A stretch of DNA of 63,167 bases, from positions 1 to 63,167 of the forward strand of contig JAOAFQ010000183.1 of the NCBI GenBank assembly GCA_026416195.1, read 5' to 3'. Source of the DNA: Candidatus Aminicenantota bacterium. Lineage in GTDB: Bacteria > Acidobacteriota > Aminicenantia > Aminicenantales > CALLJL01. The number at the start of each line of letters is the position of its first letter. The first letter of the stretch is position 1. Below the pieces are notes generated by a model. It saw nothing but the letters and a program-made list of their open reading frames with translations, did not search any database and was not told where the DNA came from. Positions 1 through 8,902 of this stretch are shown here, in pieces. Made by a program: the position numbers and the translations under genes.

Positions 1-300
1 GTGGCTCAGCATCCCGAATGGCGAGAAAAACTTTATCAGAATGTCTATTACCTTAAATCAGGCCTAAAACAATTAGGATTAAAAATAGATGATTCCCCTA
101 TTCCTATTGTTTCTTGGACCCTCAAAACGGCTAAAGAAATGAAAAGAATTCAGCAAGAACTTCTCCATCGGGGAATTGCCATTGCCTACCTCAAATATGT
201 AGGGGCACCAGCTCGAGGTGTTCTTAGAATCTCAATTTTTTCAACTCATACCCAAGCTCATCTGGATAAACTATTAAATGAACTAAAAAATCTTCTCTAA
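1..300 (+). CDS. PLP-dependent class I/II aminotransferase, C-terminal fragment
   Basis: Only the last 99 codons lie in the window; the reading frame is open from base 1, so the GTG at base 1 is probably an internal valine and not a start. The fragment has the small C-terminal domain of the alpha-oxoamine synthase/2-amino-3-ketobutyrate CoA ligase type of fold-type I PLP enzymes: a segment with a PIP turn, a helix, then a strand GVLRISIFSTHT and a final helix DKLLNELKNLL, matching the family signature where an Arg binds the substrate carboxylate followed by 'HT.E.ID'. The PLP lysine lies upstream of the window, so the substrate cannot be told. Glycine C-acetyltransferase or AONS-like enzymes are the nearest matches by eye; another class I/II aminotransferase is possible. 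Confidence 0.6.
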   Translation: MAQHPEWREKLYQNVYYLKSGLKQLGLKIDDSPIPIVSWTLKTAKEMKRIQQELLHRGIAIAYLKYVGAPARGVLRISIFSTHTQAHLDKLLNELKNLL

Positions 301-344
301 GATTGTTCTTTATCTACAATTTATTCGAAGCTGACTTTTTAAAG

Positions 345-367
345 AGCCCTTAAAAATCTGAAGGGCT
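345..367. terminator. Weak hairpin between convergent genes
   Basis: AGCCCTT (345-351) and AAGGGCT (361-367) form a 7 bp stem with a 9 nt loop, between the end of the aminotransferase fragment and the converging FmdB-type gene. It overlaps that gene's stop codon. On the plus strand it is followed by TTTC, on the minus strand by CTTT, so the U-tract is poor on both sides. It may act as a weak bidirectional terminator. Confidence 0.4.
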
Positions 368-733
368 TTCATCTTCCGATGAGTCCTCGCTTTCCTCGCT
401 CCGTTCTTTGGCTTTTTCTGCTTCCTCGAGCGCCTGATCTATTTCTGATTCAAAATCTTCATCCAGATCCTCACCCAACTGCCGGCCCATTTTTTTCATC
501 CACTTAGCTAGGCTTCTGGGATCATTTTCATCAAGGTCCCCAAACTTGGCCGGGTCGGCTAAATTTTCAAGGCGACTTTCCTCAGACCGAAAAACAGCAA
601 CTCGAGAAACAAGCTTTTTCATTCGAGAACTACCACATCGAGCACAAATCGGTTCAATGGTCTGGGAAACAGAAAGAGTCAGAAAAGAGGAAATTTTCCC
701 GCAATCTTGGCAACGATATTCATAAATAGGCAT
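350..733 (-). CDS. FmdB-family zinc-ribbon protein
   Basis: This 127-residue protein begins MPIYEYRCQDCG, the hallmark of the FmdB/CxxC_CxxC_SSSS family. Two CxxC knuckles (Cys8/Cys11 and Cys30/Cys33) would bind one zinc in a ribbon of about 40 residues. The remainder is acidic and low in complexity, rich in Glu, Asp and Ser, with a helical middle (about 70-115). Family members are annotated as putative regulatory proteins, but their biochemical role is not established. The gene follows the DUF362 gene by 13 bases on the same strand, so it is probably the last gene of a three-gene operon. The acidic tail is a common feature of the family and gives no clue to function. Confidence 0.85.
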   Translation of the reverse strand: MPIYEYRCQDCGKISSFLTLSVSQTIEPICARCGSSRMKKLVSRVAVFRSEESRLENLADPAKFGDLDENDPRSLAKWMKKMGRQLGEDLDEDFESEIDQALEEAEKAKERSEESEDSSEDESPSDF

Positions 734-746
734 ATTCAGCCTCCCT

Positions 747-1637
747 TTATATAAGAGAACCTTCTGACCAACCTAATTTAATAAGATCAATTCTTTGAGG
801 GTTGGCGATTCCAAGACGATGTCTAGTTTCAGCATATATAATGTGATGGGCTGGGGGTTGAAGCGGACGTTCTTCTCCAAAGAATTCTCTTCTTTTAGCT
901 TGAAGAATAAGAACACCAATAGAGTCAACAGCGACTGGATCTTGACTCAATAATATACCTTTATAGGGCCAAACATATTTTTCATTAAAATGATGAGGAC
1001 CGACTCCATGAAAAAGGGGCGTCAACATCAATAAAATATTTAACCTCACTTTACCTTTAATTAAGGGATTATTCCAGAGTAGAGCCAAGTCAGCACAGGT
1101 GTCAGGGTGATACGCTGAAGGATCAGGAGCAAAAGTAATTAGATTTTTTAAACAGCCGCCGATTCCCGACCAATAATGAGTTCGTATTGGTCGAACGTTG
1201 ATTAAAGCCGTAGCTTGACGAAAAATTTTGTTTCTCAAAACGCCTCGATCATCAACACCAATTCTTTCCTCGGAGACCCCGCAGCTTAAAACCCGATCTT
1301 TGATTACTTCCTCAACCTCTCTCCCTGTAGGCAGATAGCTCCAAACATTGCTTTTTATGCCGACAACATCTTCTGGCTTAATTATTTTTTTCCAAGCTTC
1401 ATCGGCATTAGGCGCTTCAAGGAGCACTTTCAGAGCCTCATCCAGCATTTCTCGGAATATTTGGGGCTTAACCTTTCTTCTGTCATCAACCACATCAGGG
1501 TGACGGATTAAAACAACTTTTGACCTTGTTTGGTCAGTCTGGACTGGGCTTAGCCAAGGCGAATAATTTAAGGCAAAAGGAGTCATCAGAGCAAATCGAA
1601 GGAAATCACGCCTTGAAATTCCTTTTTGCTCCCTCAT
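747..1637 (-). CDS. Tat-exported DUF362 domain protein
   Basis: This 296-residue protein starts with a twin-arginine signal (SRRDFLRFALM, residues 8-18), so it should be folded in the cytoplasm and exported. The body matches the DUF362 family by pattern: a VVGIKSNVW stretch, an IRTHYWSGIGGCLKN segment and a terminal QDPVAVDSIG motif. DUF362 proteins often occur near iron-sulfur proteins, but this copy shows no CxxC ferredoxin motifs. Tat export suggests a cofactor or metal, which I cannot identify. It sits 5 bases after the DUF6599 gene, so the two are almost certainly co-transcribed and may act together in the envelope. Function unknown. Confidence 0.8.
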   Translation of the reverse strand: MREQKGISRRDFLRFALMTPFALNYSPWLSPVQTDQTRSKVVLIRHPDVVDDRRKVKPQIFREMLDEALKVLLEAPNADEAWKKIIKPEDVVGIKSNVWSYLPTGREVEEVIKDRVLSCGVSEERIGVDDRGVLRNKIFRQATALINVRPIRTHYWSGIGGCLKNLITFAPDPSAYHPDTCADLALLWNNPLIKGKVRLNILLMLTPLFHGVGPHHFNEKYVWPYKGILLSQDPVAVDSIGVLILQAKRREFFGEERPLQPPAHHIIYAETRHRLGIANPQRIDLIKLGWSEGSLI

Positions 1638-1642
1638 TTTTC

Positions 1643-2635
1643 TTAACTCCTTTGGTTTTTCTTTTCTTTTATTTTTATTAAAACATCCTTAAATATTTCC
1701 TCAATTTCTTCAGAGGAAGAAGCGGCAAAAACAAGCAGACCAATATTTTGATAGACTCTAGCTCCTTCCCATAAACCATTTTCAGTTCTCGCTGTACCAG
1801 ACTCCTTAGCTTCAGGAAGATAATTATCTAAGAATTTCTTGATCGCTCTCTGAGCCCTAGCTTCGTCGGGATATTCAATTAAAAGAAGATAGGTTTTTCT
1901 TTTATTCTCCGCCAAACGATGAGCTAAAAGAGCTTGGGTCGTTTCATCCAACTCAAGCCAGTTTTCGGTAGAAACAAAGAAATGATAATTAAGAATAGGC
2001 AGAGTCCGAAAATAACGAGCCTGGCTCTTTTCCCAGTTTGAAGGTAAATAATCAAGAATGTGAGGTCGCTGACCTTCTTCGGGAATAGCTTTAGCTATTT
2101 TTTCGCCCAAGGCCAGTATAATTTTCTTAGTTGTCTCGGTTTCAGCTTCAGAATAGATGGAAACATAAAATCTACCTTTCCAAAAAGCGAGCCAACCGCC
2201 TTTATAAAGGCCGTCCTGACCGATGGGAACTCGATCACCTTCTAGATCATGAGTAAAAACCCCAAAAGCATTTTCACTTCGGCCCATATCAAAGAAATCT
2301 ACAATAATCGGGGGAAAATTCTCCTTTTCATATCGTCGCACTAATAGCCAACGAAAATTATAAGATCGATAAACTTCACCTGCTCCGTCAATGTAAGAAA
2401 AGATAGTCTCCGGATCGTAAAGGTTATCTTCTTCGCTGGCTTTCCAACCTTCAATTGAGGACGGTAAAAAAGCGCCCAATTTTTCAATAATTTCTTTTTT
2501 AGCTTCAAGTATTTTCTTGCAATTCACTTTGGCCTCCAGCCCGTAATTAAAAAGGACACATTGTGCAAATAAGATAGGAAAAAATATTTTCGACAACAAG
2601 GCCTTTCTTGTTGGGTAAATCATTTTTTTAAGCAT
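1643..2635 (-). CDS. Secreted DUF6599-type protein
   Basis: This 330-residue protein has an N-terminal hydrophobic signal segment (about residues 14-35). The body has the pattern FLPSSIEGWK, then YDPETIFSYIDGAGEVYRSYNF, VDFFDMGRSENAFGVF and GGWLAFWKGRFYVSIY, which recurs in proteins annotated as DUF6599. It is probably periplasmic or anchored. It is the first gene of the operon that continues with the Tat-exported DUF362 protein 5 bases downstream, and a GGAG-type ribosome site (GAGGAGAGG) precedes the ATG. No catalytic motif could be recognised, and function is unknown; the pairing with DUF362 suggests a shared envelope role. Confidence 0.75.
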   Translation of the reverse strand: MLKKMIYPTRKALLSKIFFPILFAQCVLFNYGLEAKVNCKKILEAKKEIIEKLGAFLPSSIEGWKASEEDNLYDPETIFSYIDGAGEVYRSYNFRWLLVRRYEKENFPPIIVDFFDMGRSENAFGVFTHDLEGDRVPIGQDGLYKGGWLAFWKGRFYVSIYSEAETETTKKIILALGEKIAKAIPEEGQRPHILDYLPSNWEKSQARYFRTLPILNYHFFVSTENWLELDETTQALLAHRLAENKRKTYLLLIEYPDEARAQRAIKKFLDNYLPEAKESGTARTENGLWEGARVYQNIGLLVFAASSSEEIEEIFKDVLIKIKEKKNQRS

Positions 2636-2771
2636 CGCCTCTCCTCTTTTGCTTTCCCTAATTTTGCTTCTTTCCCTTGTTGTTGATCTTACTTAACCCC
2701 ATGATCTAATTTTTGTTAATCCATTATCAATAATATAAAAAAGCTACTCCTAAATCTATTTTTAATAATAA

Positions 2772-4667
2772 TTAATTCAGTCTTTCAATGGCGGCTACTT
2801 GCTCATTAATCGAACGAATTAAAGAAGGAGAAAATTTTGGTTGGCGATTAAAATTGCAGAGACCATTAACTTCTTGTTCAATATCATAAAGCTGGGTATA
2901 ACAAAACCCTGCAATTTTAGGATTATTAATAAGAACCTCAGTCAGTCGCCGATATCTTTCAAGGAATTCATTGGCCGATTTGGGTCGAGCCCCATAACCC
3001 CAACCTTTTTCATCTTGCTGTCCAGGATTCCACCAAATGCCGCCATATTCACTGACAAAATAAGGTTGTCCTTGATAGGGCTGATGCCTTTTTGGGTCCC
3101 CATTGACGAAGACTTTGGGCGGATTCTCCAAAAGGCCAGCGAATGCTTGAGCAAACGTTTCAATATTTTGGTCGTAATTGTGAGCATCATAAACATCCGG
3201 TTGAACTAAATGATAACCCCCAGAAGCGTCAATGACTAGCCTTGTAGGATCCAATTCTTTGGTCAAATAATAGATCTCTTCGATAAAGCCAGGATAAATT
3301 TCATCCCAACGTTCATTGAAAGGACACCAACCAATGAGAGCTGGATGATTGAAATCGCGTTCAATGGCTTCTCGCCATTCCCTCTGGAAGGTTAAAAAAT
3401 TTTCGCCCAGGCTAAGATCCAGCCCCCAATCAGGAAATTCACCCCAAACAAGGTAACCCAGTCGATCGGCCCAATAAAGGAAACGTCGCTCAAAAACTTT
3501 TTGATGAAGACGAGCTCCATTAAAACCAAAAGCTTGGGCCAATTCAATATCTCGACGGAGAGCTTCGTCGCTAGGAGCAGTGTAAATACCATCGGGATAG
3601 AACCCTTGATCCAAAACAAAACGAAGAAAAATAGGCTTCCCATTGAGGTAAATCAGATTGCCTCGGCTCTCGATGCTTCGAAAGCCAAAGTAACTTTTAA
3701 CCCGATCTATTTCTTCTTTGCCTTGAAGATAAATTATTTCGGCCTCGTAAAGATTAGGTTCCTTAATTCCCCAAAGCTTGACTTTTTCGACCTTAATGGG
3801 GACATAAGTAATTTTCTCCGCTGGTAGAGAAACTTTAAAAACTTCTTTGCCTTGAAAATGAAATCGGACAAATAACTGCCCCTTTTCTGGCGAATGATTA
3901 AAATAAACGAAAAGAGCTGCTTGCCCTCTTTCTTTCTGTGGATAAAAACGAAGCTGCTGAATAAAAGTATCAGGCACAGCTTCTAGCCAAACAGTCTGCC
4001 AAATACCAGTAGTTCTTCGGTAAAGGCAACTGTAAGATTCAAGCCGATGCGATTGTTTACCCGTCGGTTGACGGCGGCTGCGAACATCATCTCGGGCTCG
4101 GACAATAATCATATTCTCTCCAGGTTTTAGATAAGGAGTAACATCGAAAGAAAAGGGAGTATAGCCCCCTTCATGGCGACCAACTTTCTCGCCATTTATC
4201 CAGACAGTGGTGTCATAATCGCAAGCTTCAAAATGGAGAAGAATTCTTTTTTTAGCCCAAGATTCAGGTAAAGTAAACGTTCTTTTGTACCAAACGGCCG
4301 GCATAAAGTCGAGAAAACCAATCCCGGAAAGAGAGCTTTCGGGAGCAAAGGGAACGATTATTTTTCGATCAAAGCCATACCCTTGAGCTTTACCAGCTTC
4401 CTCCCCAGAATCAGAAAAATCAAAAGCGAAATCCCAATAGCCATTAAGATTAAACCAGGATTCGCGATATAACTGCGGTCGAGGATATTCTGGTCGAGGA
4501 ATATTTTCACTTAAGGCTTGACCAAGATTATTCGATCTGATGAGTTCAGATGAATTTTTTAGCGAGGAAGAAATTTGGGTATTAGCTAAAAAGGAAATAA
4601 AAAGCAAAAGATACAAAAAAATAATATTAGTTCTTGCCCTTGGAAGGGAACAAATTCTCATCGTCAC
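2772..4667 (-). CDS. Secreted glycoside hydrolase family 2 enzyme
   Basis: This 631-residue protein has a signal peptide (hydrophobic residues 14-30). It shows the GH2 layout: a sugar-binding jelly-roll domain (about 60-230, with WFNLNGYWDF and VWINGEKVGRHEGGYTPF), an immunoglobulin-like domain (about 230-335), and a TIM barrel (about 335-631). The acid/base is probably Glu452 in the motif PFNERWDE, and the nucleophile Glu540 in FVSEYGG. Members cleave beta-galactosides, beta-glucuronides or beta-mannosides; the exact sugar cannot be read from the sequence. It stands alone, divergent from the M14 peptidase pair, with a TATAAT promoter of its own. It likely acts in the periplasm or at the surface on imported or external glycans. 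Confidence 0.9.
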   Translation of the reverse strand: MTMRICSLPRARTNIIFLYLLLFISFLANTQISSSLKNSSELIRSNNLGQALSENIPRPEYPRPQLYRESWFNLNGYWDFAFDFSDSGEEAGKAQGYGFDRKIIVPFAPESSLSGIGFLDFMPAVWYKRTFTLPESWAKKRILLHFEACDYDTTVWINGEKVGRHEGGYTPFSFDVTPYLKPGENMIIVRARDDVRSRRQPTGKQSHRLESYSCLYRRTTGIWQTVWLEAVPDTFIQQLRFYPQKERGQAALFVYFNHSPEKGQLFVRFHFQGKEVFKVSLPAEKITYVPIKVEKVKLWGIKEPNLYEAEIIYLQGKEEIDRVKSYFGFRSIESRGNLIYLNGKPIFLRFVLDQGFYPDGIYTAPSDEALRRDIELAQAFGFNGARLHQKVFERRFLYWADRLGYLVWGEFPDWGLDLSLGENFLTFQREWREAIERDFNHPALIGWCPFNERWDEIYPGFIEEIYYLTKELDPTRLVIDASGGYHLVQPDVYDAHNYDQNIETFAQAFAGLLENPPKVFVNGDPKRHQPYQGQPYFVSEYGGIWWNPGQQDEKGWGYGARPKSANEFLERYRRLTEVLINNPKIAGFCYTQLYDIEQEVNGLCNFNRQPKFSPSLIRSINEQVAAIERLN

Positions 4668-4689
4668 TCTCCTTTTTTTCGTTGGAGAA

Positions 4690-4719
4690 ATTATACTTAA
4701 GAGCTGGGCGAAGGAGCAA
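4690..4719 (-). promoter_or_regulatory. Candidate promoter of the GH2 gene
   Basis: Read on the minus strand, TTGCTC (4719-4714) is followed after 18 bases by a perfect TATAAT (4695-4690). The predicted transcript start lies near 4683, giving a leader of about 16 bases before the GH2 start codon. The -35 is weak. Confidence 0.45.
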
Positions 4720-4856
4720 ATTGAATTGCCCCAATTTTAAATTAACGACCTTCTTTACATCTTCTCATTTTTCAATTTAAAATCAGGAAAGCTTTAAACA
4801 AGAAAATTTTTTTTAAAGGCATATAAAACTTTTATGAATTTTAAAAGGAGGTTTTA

Positions 4857-6995
4857 ATGGGCAGTTCGCCAATCATTTGGAAGACAGCTCGCTTCATTCT
4901 TCCGTTTCTTTTGTTTTTACCTTTTATTTTAACTTGGTCATCCCCAGTTCTAGCTTCATCTAAGGTACCCATTAAGTTTGATTCTTTTCATGGTTATAGC
5001 GGTACTGTCGATTACCTAAAAGCGGTGAGTCGGGCTTATCCTAATTTGACAGAGCTTATCGAGATCGGTCGAAGTTCTCTTGGACGACCTATATATGTTT
5101 TGGTTCTGACCAACATGAAAACTGGTGTTGCCCTTGACACTCTTATTCCTCTTCGGAACAGCCGAAATGAAGTTAAAAATGTTCCTCCGATGAAGCGGCA
5201 TCAGGGAAAACCAGGTCAATGGATCTGTGGCGCCACGCATGGTAATGAATTCACTGGAACTGAAGTTTGCCTGTATATTATTGATAAGCTTCTCACTGGC
5301 TACGAAAACGACCTAGAGATCCGTCGCCTTCTTGATGAGAAAGTTTTTTATATTTGCCCTATCGTGAATCCAGACGGTGTTTACAATAGTGTCGAAGCTG
5401 GCCTATCACAACGCGGTAATGTCATGCTCCGTGATGACGATGGTGATGGGCGAATAAATGAAGATGGGCCGGACGATCTAAATCGAGATGGCTTCATTAC
5501 CCAATTCAGATATAAAGATCCCAAAGGTGAATTCGTTATTGATGAGGTCGATTCTCGGTTAATGGTTCGTCTTCAACCAGGAGAAAAAACAAATAAAGAG
5601 CGTTATTCGGTTATCCTCGAGGATATCGACAATGATAAGGATGGAAAAAGAGGCGAAGACCCGGCCAGCGGTATTGATCTCAATCGTAATTTCCCTGAAG
5701 GTTGGTTCCGAGCTGATGGTTTCCCTGGCGGTCAGGGAGATTACCCAACTTCAGCGCCCGAAGTGCAAGCTTTAGCTGAATTCTTCACCAATTATCGCAA
5801 TATTCTGATGGCCCAATTTTTTCATACTTCTGGAGGCTTCACCTACCGACCGATGGGCTCTTCACCTGATACCGCTGTTCATCGAAAGGATGCTGCTGTC
5901 TACGATTTCATCCTAGGAAAAAAATATCTAGAAATTATTGGCGAGCCAATTCCTGAGGCATGGCAGCAACCGGAAGAGATGGAAAAATTTAAAGCAGCTC
6001 TTCGAGGGCGAACGCGAAACCGCTATGCCCTTGAGCGCGGCTATGAATTTCCTCGCGGTTGGCGAGTTTCCTATAATGAAAATGAAGACCGTCCCTATGG
6101 CTACGGTCTTCAAGCCGATTGGATTTATCGGCAATATGGAGCCTATAGCGTCACCACTGAACTTTGGAATCCCCTTAAGGATATTCCAGGTTTCCCTGAA
6201 CTTAAAGAAGATACTCCGCGGAGCGAAATCCAACGGGCTCTGCTTCGTTATCAAGATGAAAAATATGGAGGTAAGCTCTTTCTTTCCTGGAAGAAATTCC
6301 GTCATCCTGAGCTTGGTGAGGGTGAAATTGGTGGTTGGTTACCAGCTTATTCAGGGAACAATGCTTATCCTGGTGAACCTCTTCTTAATGTCTGCGAAAA
6401 ACATTGGCAATTTGAACTTTTCCGAGCTAAGTTGCTGCCTGAAATAGTCATTTCTGAAGTAAAAACAAAATTCTTATATCAAGCTGACAGTTCCTTGTCG
6501 GCTACTGTTAACCAGGAAATTGATCAGGCTATTATTAAAAAAGGCCAGCCCAAAGGAAAGTATTCGATAGTTGAAATCAAAGCCATAATTGAAAACAAAG
6601 GCGAATTACCCACCCATGTGGCTCGAGGAGCAAGCCTAGCCCTTAACCGAGAAGATATTGTCTGGCTCTTAGGGGATCGAGATAAGATAAAATTTTTAAT
6701 TGGTTCTCCCTGGCAAAGACTAGGTGTTTTGGAAGGTCAGCTTAAAATCCCAGTTGGTTTAGCTCAAGAAGAATCAACCTCAAGAGAGTCTCTATCTTCG
6801 GGTCAACCCACCCTTTCCTCACAAATCAGACTAAGGTCTGAAACTCAACCGACCGAAAGTCAAACCGTAAAAATCCTTTCGCCTTCGGCGCGCGAAGTTA
6901 CTTGGGTAATCTCCATTGAAGGTCAAACCACGCTTAAAATTGTGGCAAGTTCGCAAAAAGGTGGAACTAAAGTCAAGGAAGTTATTTTGGAATAG
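4857..6995 (+). CDS. Secreted M14 zinc carboxypeptidase with calcium-binding inserts
   Basis: This 712-residue protein has a signal peptide (about 1-34) and an M14 catalytic domain. Zinc ligands are His128 and Glu131 (ATHGNEFTG) and His323 (FFHTSGG); Glu435 in TTELW is the likely catalytic base. Between the first and last zinc ligands the domain carries Asp-rich loops: D193-x-D195-x-D197-G and D207-x-N209-x-D211-G, then DIDNDKDGKRGED just before DLNRNFP. These resemble EF-hand/TSP3-type calcium sites and make the domain longer than a classical carboxypeptidase. The C-terminal quarter looks like a beta-sandwich with no clear family. AAGGAGG precedes the ATG. The next gene is a paralogue 11 bases downstream, so the pair forms an operon for external or periplasmic peptide trimming. 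Confidence 0.88.
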   Translation: MGSSPIIWKTARFILPFLLFLPFILTWSSPVLASSKVPIKFDSFHGYSGTVDYLKAVSRAYPNLTELIEIGRSSLGRPIYVLVLTNMKTGVALDTLIPLRNSRNEVKNVPPMKRHQGKPGQWICGATHGNEFTGTEVCLYIIDKLLTGYENDLEIRRLLDEKVFYICPIVNPDGVYNSVEAGLSQRGNVMLRDDDGDGRINEDGPDDLNRDGFITQFRYKDPKGEFVIDEVDSRLMVRLQPGEKTNKERYSVILEDIDNDKDGKRGEDPASGIDLNRNFPEGWFRADGFPGGQGDYPTSAPEVQALAEFFTNYRNILMAQFFHTSGGFTYRPMGSSPDTAVHRKDAAVYDFILGKKYLEIIGEPIPEAWQQPEEMEKFKAALRGRTRNRYALERGYEFPRGWRVSYNENEDRPYGYGLQADWIYRQYGAYSVTTELWNPLKDIPGFPELKEDTPRSEIQRALLRYQDEKYGGKLFLSWKKFRHPELGEGEIGGWLPAYSGNNAYPGEPLLNVCEKHWQFELFRAKLLPEIVISEVKTKFLYQADSSLSATVNQEIDQAIIKKGQPKGKYSIVEIKAIIENKGELPTHVARGASLALNREDIVWLLGDRDKIKFLIGSPWQRLGVLEGQLKIPVGLAQEESTSRESLSSGQPTLSSQIRLRSETQPTESQTVKILSPSAREVTWVISIEGQTTLKIVASSQKGGTKVKEVILE

Positions 6996-7006
6996 GAGAG
7001 CAAAAA

Positions 7007-8866
7007 ATGAAAATTAAAATAATAATGATTAGCATCTTTATTTTAACTTTTCTTTTTTCCTCTGAGGGACAGAAAAAGTTACAAACCAGTCCTGGTGGCT
7101 ATCATGGTGAACTTGATTTTCCCATCAGTTGGAAACGCTACTATAGCTACGCTGAATGGACAAAGATTATGCACGATTTAGCCCGTCAATATTCCCATTT
7201 GGCTGATATTCAAAGCCTAGGGAAGAGCCGGATGGGCCGAGAGATGTACCTTCTGACTATAACCAACAAATCTATAGGTAAAGCTGAAGATAAGCCGGCC
7301 ATGTGGGTGGATGGAGCTATTCATGGGAATGAAGTTAATGGAATTACTTGTTCCCTTTATCTCGCCTGGTATCTTCTGACTCGTTATGATTATGATCCCT
7401 ATGTTAACCATTTAGTCAACCATTATACTTTTTATGTCCTCCCTGGCCTAAATGTCGATGCCAATGATTCCTATGTTACCTGGCCGAACACCGCTAATAA
7501 TCCCCGAGAGCCTTACCGTCCAGAAGATGATGATGGTGATGGTCTTTATGACGAAGACCAAACCGAAGACGTTGATGGCGATGGTGAACTTTCTATGATG
7601 TATATTGAAGATCCTAAGGGAGATTTTAAATTTTCCTCCGATGGTCGTCGCTTCATCCGGATTTCTGATCCTAATGACCCAGCTCGACGCTTTCGATTGC
7701 TTGGCCCAGAAGGCTTTGACAATGATGGAGATGGCCGCCTCAATGAAGATGATTTGGGAGGACCTGATCCCAATCGAAATTTTCCAGCCGATTGGAATCT
7801 ACCCCAAGGTCATCCCTATCCTCTCTCTGAACCTGAAACTAGGAATGTTTATGAATTTTGGCTAAAACATCCAAATATCTTTGCTAGTTTCCATTATCAT
7901 AATATTGGTCGATTGATCATGTTTACTACACCACCTAGATTGCAACTTTCCCTTACACCTGAACAACGTCAGCAAAGACAACAGCAATTTGAACAGCGCT
8001 TGGCCGAGTTAAGGCAAACCAATAAATATGCTCAGCTTTTTGATATTGAAGTTCCTCCAGAATATCAAGAAGACCTTCGGGTCCAAACCGAAATCGTTAC
8101 GATGGGCGCTCGAATTCTTAAAAATTATCGACCCACACCTTCAGGCCGAGTAGGTCAAGCTCAGGCCGCTTCCTATGAAATGGTTGGGCGCTACGCCTAT
8201 CTCATTGAACTGTGGGGAACACCTGACTTTGACGCTGACGAGAACGGTGATGGTCGAGTTTCCGATGAAGAATTTCTCAAGTGGATCGATATTGACTTAA
8301 CCGGAGAAGGTTGGATTAATCCTCATAAAGTCAAACATCCTGATTATGGAGAAATTTGGATTGGTGGAACTGCCAAAAAGCACATCACTCGAACGCCTCC
8401 GGCCCGATATATGGAAGAGGAAGCTCTCCGAAATACCCACTTTGTTCTTTATTGCGTCAGTCAATTCCCGAAGGTTGAGATCAGTGAGGTCAAAATTACG
8501 CCTTTGACCTCTGATCTTTTCTGGATTGATGTAACTGTCAAAAATGACCGGGCCTATCCGACCTCTTCTGATAGAGCTGTTCAATTAGGAAAGGCCACAC
8601 TGGATAAATTGATCTTCAATTCATCGGCTGGCATCTCTTTAATAGAATTGCCTGCAGCTCAATCAGCTCTCGACTTAATCAATCGAACTTCTTTTGCTCC
8701 CGTTGCACCTGGGAAAGAAATCGAATTCCGCCTTAAAGGCCATGACGCTCGAACTTTCAGATATTTAATCAAGATGACCACTCCTGAAGGCTGGGTCGAA
8801 TTTAAAGTGATTTCAAAAAATGGAGGCCAAGATTCCAAACGCCTTACGATTAAAGCCAGTAGTTAA
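7007..8866 (+). CDS. Secreted M14 zinc carboxypeptidase with EF-hand loop, second of tandem pair
   Basis: This 619-residue protein has a signal peptide (about 1-20). Zinc ligands are His106 and Glu109 (AIHGNEVNG) and His298 (FHYHNIG); the catalytic Glu is Glu401 (YLIELWG). Calcium-type loops occur at DDDGDGLYDED (174-184), DVDGDGE (188-194), DNDGDGRLNEDD just before DPNRNFP, and a textbook EF-hand loop D411-x-N413-x-D415-G-x-V418-x-x-x-E422 just after the catalytic Glu. A Gln/Arg-rich helical insert spans about 315-335. The C-terminal part is beta-rich. It lies 11 bases after its paralogue, with an AGGAG ribosome site. The two probably differ in specificity; neither substrate can be read from the sequence. 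Confidence 0.88.
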   Translation: MKIKIIMISIFILTFLFSSEGQKKLQTSPGGYHGELDFPISWKRYYSYAEWTKIMHDLARQYSHLADIQSLGKSRMGREMYLLTITNKSIGKAEDKPAMWVDGAIHGNEVNGITCSLYLAWYLLTRYDYDPYVNHLVNHYTFYVLPGLNVDANDSYVTWPNTANNPREPYRPEDDDGDGLYDEDQTEDVDGDGELSMMYIEDPKGDFKFSSDGRRFIRISDPNDPARRFRLLGPEGFDNDGDGRLNEDDLGGPDPNRNFPADWNLPQGHPYPLSEPETRNVYEFWLKHPNIFASFHYHNIGRLIMFTTPPRLQLSLTPEQRQQRQQQFEQRLAELRQTNKYAQLFDIEVPPEYQEDLRVQTEIVTMGARILKNYRPTPSGRVGQAQAASYEMVGRYAYLIELWGTPDFDADENGDGRVSDEEFLKWIDIDLTGEGWINPHKVKHPDYGEIWIGGTAKKHITRTPPARYMEEEALRNTHFVLYCVSQFPKVEISEVKITPLTSDLFWIDVTVKNDRAYPTSSDRAVQLGKATLDKLIFNSSAGISLIELPAAQSALDLINRTSFAPVAPGKEIEFRLKGHDARTFRYLIKMTTPEGWVEFKVISKNGGQDSKRLTIKASS

Positions 8867-8875
8867 GCCATTTAG

Positions 8876-8899
8876 ACTGAATTCTGACCAAAATTCAGT
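8876..8899. terminator. Hairpin between convergent genes
   Basis: ACTGAATT (8876-8883) and AATTCAGT (8892-8899) form a perfect 8 bp stem with an 8 nt loop between the M14 gene and the converging membrane-protein gene. AATTCAGT is repeated once more at 8900-8907. There is no U-tract, so termination may be weak or factor-dependent. Confidence 0.35.
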
Positions 8900-8902
8900 A
8901 AT

